Source of the DNA: an uncultured Alphaproteobacteria bacterium
GTDB lineage: Bacteria; Pseudomonadota; Alphaproteobacteria; UBA7985; CAJQQZ01
DNA: 14,730 bases
NCBI GenBank assembly: GCA_905480445.1
Contig: CAJQQJ010000193.1
Span: 1 to 14,730 of the forward strand
Direction of reading: 5' to 3'
The notes beneath the pieces were generated by a model that did no database searches, was not told the origin of the DNA, and saw only the letters and a program-made list of their open reading frames with translations. The position numbers and the translations under genes are program-made. Positions 7,027 through 14,678 of this stretch are shown here, one piece after another (positions within the stretch are counted from its first letter, which is position 1; the number at the start of each line of letters is the position of its first letter).

Positions 7027-7896
7027 ATGCCAAGTTGTATGCCCGTCGTTGAGACCGCCCCAGCCAAGCTAAACCTGTTCCTTGAAATCACGGGTAAACG
7101 CGCTGATGGCTACCATGAGCTAGACAGCCTCTTTGTCTTCGCTTCTGTGCATGACCTCGTTTCTTTAACACCGGCAAATCAATGGAAACTATCGATTGAT
7201 GGCCCACTTGCTGAGACACTTGGGCAAGAAAAACCTGAAAACAACCTGGTTGTCAAAGCCGCCAAGTCGTTAACGCAGCATCTGAATCTTAATCAGGCTT
7301 TCCATATTCAGCTCACAAAGAACTTGCCGGTTGCAGCAGGTATCGGCGGCGGTTCGGCTGATGCGGCGGCGGCCATGCGCGCTGTTCTAGAGTTTTCCGG
7401 GGAGAAGGTTCTAGACCAAGATCTAGAGCTCTTGGCATTAAAGCTAGGAGCCGACGTTCCCTCTTGTCTTTCAAGTAAAGCACAGATTGTTAGGGGGATC
7501 GGTGAAGAGAGACGTACCTTGCTAAATTTCCCTAAACTGCATGCTGTCTTGATCAACCCTCTCGTTCCACTGTCAACGGCGGAGGTTTTCAGTAAATGGT
7601 CTCCAGAGTTTTCAGTGAACAAGGAAGGCCCTGAGAACTCAGATCTAGAAGCTTGGAAGAACTTTGTTTTACTGCGAACCAATTGTTTGGAAACTACAGC
7701 CGCTCAACTTTGTCCAGCAATAAAGTTAGTTCTGAATCAACTGAGGGAACACCCCAGATGTGAATTGGCTAGAATGAGTGGATCTGGGCCGAGCTGCTTT
7801 GGACTTTTCCCAACAGCTTCCGCCGCTAAAGACGCAGCCGACGAGTTGTCCCAGTGTCAGCCGAGTTGGTGGATAAAACCAATCGAACTAAGCTAG
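7027..7896 (+). CDS. ispE: 4-diphosphocytidyl-2-C-methyl-D-erythritol kinase IspE
   Basis: IspE phosphorylates the 2-hydroxyl of CDP-methylerythritol with ATP, the fourth step of the MEP isoprenoid pathway, in the cytoplasm. The 289-residue protein shows the GHMP-kinase layout: PAKLNLFLEITGKRADGYHEL near the N-terminus with the active-site Lys14, the glycine-rich ATP loop PVAAGIGGGSADAAA (101-115), the catalytic Asp in LGADVP (Asp143), and the C-terminal RMSGSGPSCFGLF motif. The ATG at 7027 is 33 bases after the TPR stop and has only a weak AGAAG upstream; the ATG at 7039 is an equally good family start. It probably shares a transcript with the TPR gene and perhaps ETF-QO. Confidence 0.95.
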   Translation: MPSCMPVVETAPAKLNLFLEITGKRADGYHELDSLFVFASVHDLVSLTPANQWKLSIDGPLAETLGQEKPENNLVVKAAKSLTQHLNLNQAFHIQLTKNLPVAAGIGGGSADAAAAMRAVLEFSGEKVLDQDLELLALKLGADVPSCLSSKAQIVRGIGEERRTLLNFPKLHAVLINPLVPLSTAEVFSKWSPEFSVNKEGPENSDLEAWKNFVLLRTNCLETTAAQLCPAIKLVLNQLREHPRCELARMSGSGPSCFGLFPTASAAKDAADELSQCQPSWWIKPIELS

Positions 7897-7902
7897 GCTT
7901 AG
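7888..7902. terminator. Small hairpin across the ispE stop codon
   Basis: CTAAGC (7888-7893) and GCTTAG (7897-7902) are perfect complements with the stop codon TAG as the three-base loop. It lies in the 45-base gap between convergent genes. No T-run follows on the plus strand (AAAAGAG). On the minus strand it is followed by TTCGATTGGTTTT, so it is at best a weak terminator for the small gene that ends at 7942. Confidence 0.3.
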
Positions 7903-7941
7903 AAAAGAGTTCACTAGAAACAAAGGAACGCTCGAACTTCA

Positions 7942-8253
7942 TTAGTTCGCAGAAAGCAGCTCTTTCATAGCCTTTAACTCATCGAAAAGCGTTTGATCGA
8001 TTTCACCGGTCTCAGGCATATCTGCAACGATCTGAAATTCCTTGATGGCTTCACGCAACATCGGGTCAGCATTCCCGTCTACTAAACCAGGATTCATGTC
8101 CATGTCTTGCAACATTTCTTCTACCGCGTAGATGACCTTGGGGTCAGTCGCTGAGAACTCAGTTGAACTGAACATAAGCATGTAGAGGTACACGATACCG
8201 CCAATCACTCCTGAAAAAAGAACAATGGCCAAAATATATAAAATGATCCGCAC
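7942..8253 (-). CDS. Small membrane-anchored peptidoglycan-binding-like protein
   Basis: This 103-residue protein has one N-terminal transmembrane segment (about residues 4-28, ILYILAIVLFSGVIGGIVYL) with almost nothing before it. About 12 residues later comes a domain resembling PG_binding_1: PGLVDGNADPMLREAIKEFQ, then a short loop and MPETGEIDQTLFDEL. That is the usual VDG...AI..FQ....TG.ID...L pattern. The likely topology places this domain in the periplasm. Such domains often ride on wall hydrolases, but no enzyme domain is present, so it may be a cell-wall sensor or tether. The start is a GTG with GGGAGG upstream, 12 bases away, which is rather far. It converges on ispE. Confidence 0.7.
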   Translation of the reverse strand: MRIILYILAIVLFSGVIGGIVYLYMLMFSSTEFSATDPKVIYAVEEMLQDMDMNPGLVDGNADPMLREAIKEFQIVADMPETGEIDQTLFDELKAMKELLSAN

Positions 8254-8503
8254 TAGCTTTTCAAACCTCCCGCTTCATGTGTTCACTCTCAATGGCGAAC
8301 TCTTCCAATTTAGGCCCAAATCACGACCGAAATCCGCCTCGAATAAGGCAGAAAAGCACAATGCTTAAAATTCAAGATACCATAATTGCATTAATTAGCA
8401 CAGACTCCGAAATTTATTTCTTGAATGGTCCAATTTTCTTCATCTAAAGGCTTGCACAATGATAGATCTTTCCCTAAGTTGCGGCTCCGAAATGACCGGT
8501 TAA
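8254..8503. other. Gap between the small membrane protein and tRNA-Gln
   Basis: No protein gene is supported in these 250 bases. They carry the leader of the minus-strand small protein, an AT-rich stretch (8360-8420) and, at the right end, the promoter of the tRNA. A tiny AAGCA-CAA-TGCTT hairpin near 8354-8366 is noted without an assigned role. Confidence 0.5.
8452..8480 (+). promoter_or_regulatory. Promoter of tRNA-Gln
   Basis: TTGCAC (8452-8457) and TAAGTT (8475-8480) are separated by exactly 17 bases. They are followed by GCGGC, a GC-rich discriminator of the kind seen at stringently controlled stable-RNA promoters. Transcription would begin near 8487, about 17 bases before the mature tRNA. 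Confidence 0.55.
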
Positions 8504-8577
8504 TGGGGCATGGCCAAGCGGTAAGGCATCGGTTTTTGGTATCGTGATCCCTGGTTCGAATCCAGGTGCCCCAGCCA
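8504..8577 (+). tRNA. tRNA-Gln (anticodon UUG)
   Basis: The 74-base sequence folds as a cloverleaf. The acceptor TGGGGCA pairs with TGCCCCA, the D-arm is GGCCAAGCGGTAAGGC, the anticodon loop TTTTGGT carries TTG, and the T-arm CCTGGTTCGAATCCAGG is intact. Discriminator G and CCA are encoded. It is close to E. coli tRNA-Gln throughout. The anticodon stem TCGGT/ATCGT has a U-U at its outer pair and one G-U, and the variable loop is four bases. The terminal U-A acceptor pair starting with U is typical of tRNA-Gln. A pyrimidine-rich tract follows at 8581-8606. Confidence 0.96.
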
Positions 8578-8691
8578 GTCATTTTCTTCTCTCTTACTCC
8601 TTTTTATAAGACCAATTCGGCAGGGTTTTACTTTGGCCGGAAAAGCCTTTATTGGTGACCCAAGGAATTCTGCCCAAAGGGACTCAAGGCT

Positions 8692-9234
8692 ATGAGTGAC
8701 TATCAAAGCGTACTGAAATTTTGGTTCGAAGACAGCGAGCCAAAAGATTGGTTTATGAAATCTGATGATTTCGACGAGAAGGTCCGCCAAATTCTTGGGC
8801 CACTTTACGAGAAGGCCAAGACGGGCCATCTCGATGCCTGGTCAAAAACGCCAAAGGGTAGCGTTGCGCTCTGTATCTTGCTCGATCAAGTGCCTCGAAA
8901 TATCTTTCGCGGTTCGCCTGAATCTTTCGCCACTGACAGCAAAGCCTTGGCCCTGTCTAAGGCTGCCCTAGAAAAGGGCTTCGAGAAAGATCTTAGTCAA
9001 GATGAGAAATCTTTCCTTCTCCTACCTCTAGAGCATTCAGAAGATTTGGCAGACCAGGAGCGTTCAGTAGAGCTTTTCAAGATACATGGCAGTGAGTCTG
9101 GATATGACTACGCCATTCGCCACCTCGAAATCGTTGCCCGCTTTGGTCGCTTCCCGCATCGTAATGCCGTCTTGGGTCGTGAAAACACTGAAGAAGAGGC
9201 CGAATTCCTCACAAAACCAGGGTCGGGTTTCTAA
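8692..9234 (+). CDS. DUF924 family protein
   Basis: This 180-residue protein matches DUF924 along its whole length. The features are the N-terminal VLKFWFEDSEPKDWF, the LCILLDQVPRNIFRGSPESFATDSKAL block (about 60-88), the LLLPLEHSEDLADQE stretch (about 110-124) and the C-terminal FGRFPHRNAVLGRENTEEE. The family is predicted to be an all-helical TPR-like fold; no biochemical role is established to my knowledge. No signal or membrane segment is seen, so it is probably cytoplasmic. The ATG at 8692 has AAGG close upstream. It lies 114 bases after the tRNA and 10 bases before the acetyltransferase gene, which suggests a two-gene transcript. Confidence 0.9.
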   Translation: MSDYQSVLKFWFEDSEPKDWFMKSDDFDEKVRQILGPLYEKAKTGHLDAWSKTPKGSVALCILLDQVPRNIFRGSPESFATDSKALALSKAALEKGFEKDLSQDEKSFLLLPLEHSEDLADQERSVELFKIHGSESGYDYAIRHLEIVARFGRFPHRNAVLGRENTEEEAEFLTKPGSGF

Positions 9235-9244
9235 ACCTTCTGCC

Positions 9245-9787
9245 ATGCTGCCTGCTCTATCACCTCAAAACGGTGGCTTTTCTGAAGAATTTGCCATCGT
9301 TCCAGAAAGAGACCGCGACGTTGAAGCAATCGATGCTTTGATGGACGCCTCCTTTGGTGCTGCACGGCATAATCTAACCGTCTACAAGCTAAGGGATGGT
9401 TTCAAGCCCGTAAGGCAACTTGGGTTCATTGCCATGGATAGCCAAGGGCATGCCAGAGCCTCTATCCGTTACTGGCCGGTAAAAGTTGCTAGTTCAAGCC
9501 TTCGCTACCTCCTCCTTGGCCCCTTAGCGGTGGATCCTGCTATAAGAGGTGGCGGTTTAGGAAAGGCATTGATTGCGCGAAGTCTAGAAAGGGCTGTGGA
9601 CCTAAAATATGACGTATGTCTGGTGGTTGGTGAGCCGTCGTATTACGGTAATTTTGGCTTCACCAACGCATCCGCATTGGGTTTCAAATTGCCTGGCTGG
9701 GTCGAGCTGCGCCGTTTCATGGCAAGAGAGCTGCAAGATGGTGCGCTGTCTGCCGCCCTAAGTCGCGGATTGATTGGCCCAGCATAA
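9245..9787 (+). CDS. GNAT-family N-acetyltransferase (YhbS-like)
   Basis: The 180-residue protein transfers an acetyl group from acetyl-CoA to an unknown amine. The acetyl-CoA pyrophosphate-binding motif is GPLAVDPAIRGGGLGKALI (92-110, R101-G-G-G-L-G106), followed by helix ARSLERAVD. The typical ending VVGEPSYYGNFGFTNASALGFKLPG (128-152) points to the YhbS-like group (COG3153). The ATG at 9245 is 10 bases after the DUF924 stop. The frame stays open upstream to 9086, but that part overlaps DUF924 and does not look like GNAT sequence. There is no clear ribosome site, so translation may be coupled to DUF924. Confidence 0.88.
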   Translation: MLPALSPQNGGFSEEFAIVPERDRDVEAIDALMDASFGAARHNLTVYKLRDGFKPVRQLGFIAMDSQGHARASIRYWPVKVASSSLRYLLLGPLAVDPAIRGGGLGKALIARSLERAVDLKYDVCLVVGEPSYYGNFGFTNASALGFKLPGWVELRRFMARELQDGALSAALSRGLIGPA

Positions 9788-9798
9788 TCATACTGGGC
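9777..9798. terminator. Hairpin between convergent genes
   Basis: GCCCAG (9777-9782) pairs with CTGGGC (9793-9798) around a ten-base loop. It spans the acetyltransferase stop, in the 18-base gap before the convergent gene ending at 9806. No T-run follows on either strand, so it is not a clear intrinsic terminator; it could slow polymerase or protect both 3' ends. Confidence 0.35.
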
Positions 9799-9805
9799 TC
9801 TTGCC

Positions 9806-11905
9806 TCATCGGCCTTCTCTCATCCAAGCGAACAGCATGAGGCCGATTAACAGCATCAAGGCGATAAGCGACGGGAACAGACTTACGCGAACTTGGCCTA
9901 AAGGCCGCTGCACTGCGTTGGCTCTCACCCCTATCCAGTCTGTACCGTGCAAGCGACGTGAGAAAGCAACCTTGCGAACAGTTGGAATTGGATTGTCTTG
10001 TAATCTAATCACTTTGCCATCACTGGCCTCAACCAACGGCAGAAAGTTCTCCTGCCGGGAAATCGCATCACCAAACTCAACACTATTGGACAATCCAAGG
10101 GCCGCGTAGGCCGTTTGATCACCGTGGGTCAATTGATAAAGACCCGAAGTGAGGCCGTTAAGCTCGCCTTTCCAACTGCCAGTTTCCGTTCGCTCTAGTG
10201 CTGCCTCGAGGCTCTGCCCTTCTGGCGTTGTAACGGTCACAGAGACGCTTGTAGGAGTACCAAGAGTCAAACGTTCAATCAGCAACCGATCGCCCTTACC
10301 AACGGCCTTCAACTGTTCTGCTTCAAGCTCAGGCTCCTTCATGAGCCAATGAGAAAGACGTCTCAAAAACTCTGCGTGCGGACCGCCACCTTCGTGGCCA
10401 CGCGCCCATAGCCATACCTGATCACTGACCAGCTGGGCGACACGTCCCTTGCCGACTTGATCCAAAACCAACAGGGGCTGATCTTCCACTCCTGTCATCA
10501 GCACATTGCCGCCAGAGGGCTCAATGCCTATCTGGCGATACCAAGGCCCCCAGTCGGGGTCCTCGTCACCTACGGCTGTCGTCAAACTGCTTGTCACTGG
10601 GTGGTTTTTGCCAAGGTCAGAAAGCTTAGGCTTGAACGCTTGCTCATAGACTATGCCCGTGGGGCGTCCCGGCAATATTGTCCTAAGCGAGGTGTTAAAA
10701 ATCGAGGCTGGGCTCGCGAAGGCATTTCCAGATGCGACCATTAAGGCGCCACCTTGTTTTACAAACTCAACGATGTTGTCGAAGTAGTTTGGTGCCAACA
10801 AACGACGCAAGGGATAGAGATCAAAAACGATAAGATCGAACTCACTCAACCGCTCCTGAAACAGATCGTAAACTGGAAAGGGAATCAAACTCATTTCTCG
10901 GCTTGGAGTGTCGTCCCTTCTATCAGAGGGCCGCAAAATCGTGAAATGCACCAACTCTACGGCAGAATCAGATTTGAGAAAGTTTCGCCAAGTTCTACCT
11001 GCCTGGTGAGGTTGTCCAGACACCAACAAGACTCTCAATCTTTCCCGTACACCATTGACAGTCAAAAGCGCTTTGTTGTTCACCTCTGTCAGTTCACCCT
11101 CTCGCGTTGCGACCGAAAACTCAAAGTGGTTTTCGCCCGCATGAAGCAACGACAGAGATAGAGTGACTTCTTCGCCGAGCTTGATGAGTCGCTTTTCTAC
11201 TTCCGAATCTCCTTGCCTAACACTCAGTTCAACAAGGCCGTTTTCCGTTACCGAGCTGTCTTCAACAGATAGCCTTACCTCTACTTCTTCGCCAACTAAG
11301 CCATAGAGTGGAGCTGCTTCCAACGTTAGCTTGCGGTCTGTCTCTTCAGCCTTGCCCGTTAGCAATAGATAGAAAGGTGCAGAAAACTTTCTAGACAGAG
11401 TGCTCTCTAGCGCTTGGCGGTTTTCTTGCTCATCATGAGTTTGACCGTCACTGACCATGATGACAGCGCTCAAACGGTCGGAAGGTACATCTGCCAAAGC
11501 TGTCTCAATGGCCAAGAAAGATCGGCTGCCTTGCTCAAACTCCCGGTCGCCAAAATCTACAAAGCGAACTTCTGTTTGGCTAAGTTCGCTGAGGTTTTTT
11601 TTCATCAACGGCAGGAGTTCCGCTAATTGTTCAGGCCTAGGGGAAATCGTCTGGCTTGCACTGCGATCAACAATCAACAGAACAATATCAGCCTCTGATT
11701 TGCGCTTCTCCTGAATGATGGTTGGGTTACACAGCATCAGTAAAAGAACGGCGAACAACAATGCCCGCAAAATCACACCTCTCGCTCGTAGCGCGAACCC
11801 TGCAACGACGACCAAGGCCAAAACCAACGCTAACCCAGCAATCCATAACCAAGGCAGTGCTGGGTGCCAATCCAGGCTAAAGGCAGTAAGAAAAGCGTTA
11901 TTCAA
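9806..11905 (-). CDS. Membrane protein with VWA-like and GATase-like domains
   Basis: The 699-residue protein has two N-terminal membrane segments (about 18-39 and 44-60) and one near the C-terminus (about 673-694). The first domain is VWA-like: VLLIVDRSASQ (76-86) carries the MIDAS signature D80-x-S82-x-S84, and MVSDGQ follows at 150-155. A beta-rich stretch (about 195-285) precedes a domain resembling class I glutamine amidotransferases (about 289-530), ending in the family motif SDQVWLWARGHEGGGPHAEFLRRL. The GATase nucleophile Cys is absent (VASGNAF), so this domain is probably non-catalytic. Most of the protein should face the periplasm. The start is a TTG overlapping the upstream stop by eight bases, giving tight coupling to the DUF4159 gene. 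The function is unknown. Confidence 0.82.
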   Translation of the reverse strand: MNNAFLTAFSLDWHPALPWLWIAGLALVLALVVVAGFALRARGVILRALLFAVLLLMLCNPTIIQEKRKSEADIVLLIVDRSASQTISPRPEQLAELLPLMKKNLSELSQTEVRFVDFGDREFEQGSRSFLAIETALADVPSDRLSAVIMVSDGQTHDEQENRQALESTLSRKFSAPFYLLLTGKAEETDRKLTLEAAPLYGLVGEEVEVRLSVEDSSVTENGLVELSVRQGDSEVEKRLIKLGEEVTLSLSLLHAGENHFEFSVATREGELTEVNNKALLTVNGVRERLRVLLVSGQPHQAGRTWRNFLKSDSAVELVHFTILRPSDRRDDTPSREMSLIPFPVYDLFQERLSEFDLIVFDLYPLRRLLAPNYFDNIVEFVKQGGALMVASGNAFASPASIFNTSLRTILPGRPTGIVYEQAFKPKLSDLGKNHPVTSSLTTAVGDEDPDWGPWYRQIGIEPSGGNVLMTGVEDQPLLVLDQVGKGRVAQLVSDQVWLWARGHEGGGPHAEFLRRLSHWLMKEPELEAEQLKAVGKGDRLLIERLTLGTPTSVSVTVTTPEGQSLEAALERTETGSWKGELNGLTSGLYQLTHGDQTAYAALGLSNSVEFGDAISRQENFLPLVEASDGKVIRLQDNPIPTVRKVAFSRRLHGTDWIGVRANAVQRPLGQVRVSLFPSLIALMLLIGLMLFAWMREGR

Positions 11906-14678
11906 AGCTTTGCCCGCCCTGTTTTCCTAGACGCTGCAGGATTGATTCCACATGAACTTGATCAGCTTTGTAATTGCCCGCCAAAGCATACATGACCAAA
12001 TTAATACCGAACCGGAAGGCCAGTTCTCTTTGTCGCTCACCGCCAGGAACCGCAGGAAACAATGCAGTTCCTTCTTGGTCTAGGGCCCAAGCGCCCGCCC
12101 AGTCGTGAGACCCTATGATGACCGAAGAAACATTGTCGTTAACCCGGGCATCACCGAAGACGAGCGAGTTTTCAATTTGTTGGGTTGCCCAAAGGTCACC
12201 ACCTATCCAGCGGCCAGGAAAATCATCTAGCAGGAAAAACGTTCTGCCAAGGACGTGGTCTCTTTCAATCCGGCCAAGCGCGGGTATTGCGAGGTTTGCT
12301 ACCAATCTCTTGAGCGCAGCCGTGTTGGTTTTGGTTGCTCCAGCCGGAAGATTGGCATCGCGCGTGTCGAAAAGTATCAGGCCACCGTTGCGTAGATAGC
12401 GATTGAGACGTTCAACAGCTTCAGCACTGGGTGGTTCCTGTTGGGCGACGATTGGCCAATAAAGCAGTGGGAATGGACTTAACGCGTCGACCTCAAGATC
12501 AATGCCGAGTGGAACACCAAGATCAATCGCCGTTCTCCGCACGACATTAATCGAAAGACCAAAAAGACCGGCCTTACTGTTAGCATCAATCTTTGGATCA
12601 CCTGTCTCCACAAAGGCCAGCCTTGTGATGAGAATAGCATCAATGGGTTTATGATCTTGAGCACTAGCTGGCTCAACAGCAGCGAAGAAAGAAAATCCTA
12701 AAGCAACAACAATTCCAGCCACGACAGGTCGGCGATGGGCTCGCTTTAACAGGCCTTGGAACGCAAACCGGATGAGTAAATCGACAACCAGCAAGAAAAT
12801 GACCAGCAGAAGAAGCCATGGTTTGAGATCAAGCTGCTCTCTTCGATCGTAGGTTCGTCTTTCCGCAAAGGACAGCTGCGCGTCAAATGCCTGTAAGGCT
12901 CCAACTCTATCACTGAGATTGAAAGCGATAGCCTCCGATTGATTTCCATAGAGTCCGGGATAGAGACCAAAAGGAAGTTTGAGATCTTGCTCATCTTTGA
13001 CAATGAGCGCGGAAGAAGTCTCGTCAGGATCGACCATATCGCCAAAACCATCCACCAGTTTCCAAGGTGGGTAGACCGCTTTCCTGCCATTTGACTGAAC
13101 GCCTTTTGACGTTCGGACGACCAATTGCAGCAGATCAACGAACTGACCCGACAAGGCCAAGTCACTCCAAGCAGGATTTGCACTGGTGTGGAACAAAACC
13201 AGCTGGCCTTTGCCCAAGGGCGCTGCGGTTACGACCGGTGTGCCATCTTCCAATTGAGCCCAGGTCTTTTCGCTTAGATCGGGGCTTGGAACAGCTAAAA
13301 CCTGACGGAAAATTCGGATCTTGTTGTCAGCCGTCAGTGTAGAAAAAGGGCTTTTACTTGTGAAGGCAGCAATACTGGCAGGCTGTTCCCATGTCATCGC
13401 GCCGCCGAGTTGCCTGCCCGCTCGACGAAGAGGCGTTGGCAGCAATGTATCAGCTGGATCTTTCAGTAGATTTGGCCCGGCAAAGCGCACAAGCATACCG
13501 CCCGCTTCGATCCATGAGTTCAGCGCCTCTCTTTCTCGATGGTTGAGAAGAATATCATCCGCCCAGAAGATCACTGAAGTCTCCCTTTCCAGTAATTGGA
13601 ACAAGGTGCCTGCGCTCACCTCTGCGAACGGGTTCATGGCTGTCTGGAGGTAAAACTTGGAGGTCAGCAAAGCGTTAGCTGACTGAAACTTGTCTTTAGC
13701 CAAGATACCAACCGGCCGACGTAACCAGTCTTTATCGAGCAAATAGACCGAAGCTGCCGTTGTCCGGCCATGAATGGAAAAAGAAGCAATGCGATTTCTC
13801 ATGACAGACGGCAAATCGAACTCTACGTCGGCGTTCTTTATCGAAGCATCAAAACGCACGGTGCTTTCGCTGACCAGATAACCGCGGCTGTCAAAAGCAG
13901 CAACCGTCAGCTTATCTTCTTGATCGGTAAACAACCGTTCCAGTGGAACGACAAAGGAATTTCCTTCGGTTTCTGGCGCGGAGAGTTTCACGACACTTTC
14001 CTGCTGAGGGTCCTCAAAGAGGGTCACCCTACCCAAGGCCTTCAGTTCATCAGAGAAGCCTTGGTCACCTTCGTGAGCCAAAGGCGTTGCCAACCAAAAT
14101 ATCTCCAATGCTTCATTGGGGATTTGACTGGTCCGAATGGCTTCAATCATGTCTTTCCGATTGAAGCCCCAGGGTCTAGGCGTCAATTGATTGAGTGCGC
14201 TAATCGCATCCCTCACGCCCATTGGGCCCTGGACTACTGGCCGCTTCAGTAAGGGATCGTTTTCCGCAGATACCAAAATGAATACTTTTTGGTTGTATCG
14301 ATTGGCCATCTCTCCAATCATGTCAAAGACGGCAGTTCGGCTATCCCATCGTAAACCGCCACTCCAATCGTTATCGACGATCACAAAAATCGAGCTGTTG
14401 ATGGGCTGTTCTTTTTCTTTCGACAAAATTGGCCCAGCTAGTGCAGCTATGACCGTCGCCGCTATCAACAAACGCAATAACAACAGCCACCATGGCGTCT
14501 TCAGTGCTTTGCTCTGCTCGCCTTCCAATCCTTCAACAAACTTGGTCGCTGGAAAGGCTACTTGTTTGGGTTGGGGCGGTGTCACGCGGAGCAGGAACCA
14601 AAGTGCTGGCAACAAAGCCAAGGCAAGCAGCATCCATGGACTAACAAAAAACAAGCCTGAAAAGTCTGGGAACGTCAC
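11898..14678 (-). CDS. BatA N-terminal / DUF4159 membrane protein
   Basis: The 926-residue protein begins with the BatA/aerotolerance-regulator N-terminal module: two membrane segments (about 10-31 and 62-83) around the PPQPKQVAFPATKFV motif. A VWA-like region starts at IFVIVDNDWSGG (97-108), where the DxSxS signature is degenerate. A GATase-like segment (about 365-525) lacks a nucleophile Cys. A membrane helix (619-638) is followed by a second hydrophobic stretch (651-670) ending ASAQ, like an internal signal peptide, and then by the DUF4159 domain (about 678-905). The start is GTG at 14678 with GGAGG six bases upstream. It overlaps the preceding frame's stop (GTGA) and the next gene's start. 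In related genomes this gene follows moxR and a DUF58 gene. An envelope role is inferred; the function is unknown. Confidence 0.88.
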   Translation of the reverse strand: MTFPDFSGLFFVSPWMLLALALLPALWFLLRVTPPQPKQVAFPATKFVEGLEGEQSKALKTPWWLLLLRLLIAATVIAALAGPILSKEKEQPINSSIFVIVDNDWSGGLRWDSRTAVFDMIGEMANRYNQKVFILVSAENDPLLKRPVVQGPMGVRDAISALNQLTPRPWGFNRKDMIEAIRTSQIPNEALEIFWLATPLAHEGDQGFSDELKALGRVTLFEDPQQESVVKLSAPETEGNSFVVPLERLFTDQEDKLTVAAFDSRGYLVSESTVRFDASIKNADVEFDLPSVMRNRIASFSIHGRTTAASVYLLDKDWLRRPVGILAKDKFQSANALLTSKFYLQTAMNPFAEVSAGTLFQLLERETSVIFWADDILLNHREREALNSWIEAGGMLVRFAGPNLLKDPADTLLPTPLRRAGRQLGGAMTWEQPASIAAFTSKSPFSTLTADNKIRIFRQVLAVPSPDLSEKTWAQLEDGTPVVTAAPLGKGQLVLFHTSANPAWSDLALSGQFVDLLQLVVRTSKGVQSNGRKAVYPPWKLVDGFGDMVDPDETSSALIVKDEQDLKLPFGLYPGLYGNQSEAIAFNLSDRVGALQAFDAQLSFAERRTYDRREQLDLKPWLLLLVIFLLVVDLLIRFAFQGLLKRAHRRPVVAGIVVALGFSFFAAVEPASAQDHKPIDAILITRLAFVETGDPKIDANSKAGLFGLSINVVRRTAIDLGVPLGIDLEVDALSPFPLLYWPIVAQQEPPSAEAVERLNRYLRNGGLILFDTRDANLPAGATKTNTAALKRLVANLAIPALGRIERDHVLGRTFFLLDDFPGRWIGGDLWATQQIENSLVFGDARVNDNVSSVIIGSHDWAGAWALDQEGTALFPAVPGGERQRELAFRFGINLVMYALAGNYKADQVHVESILQRLGKQGGQSFE

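Noticed and set aside
9086..9244. N-terminal extension of the GNAT protein
   Set aside because: Overlaps the DUF924 gene in another frame and does not resemble GNAT sequence; the family starts near the ATG at 9245.
12746..13183. Second minus-strand open frame of 145 codons
   Set aside because: Lies in another frame inside the DUF4159 gene, has no ribosome site and shows no protein-like motifs.
13770..14252. Plus-strand open frame of 160 codons
   Set aside because: Entirely antisense to the well-supported DUF4159 gene, with composition typical of a shadow frame.
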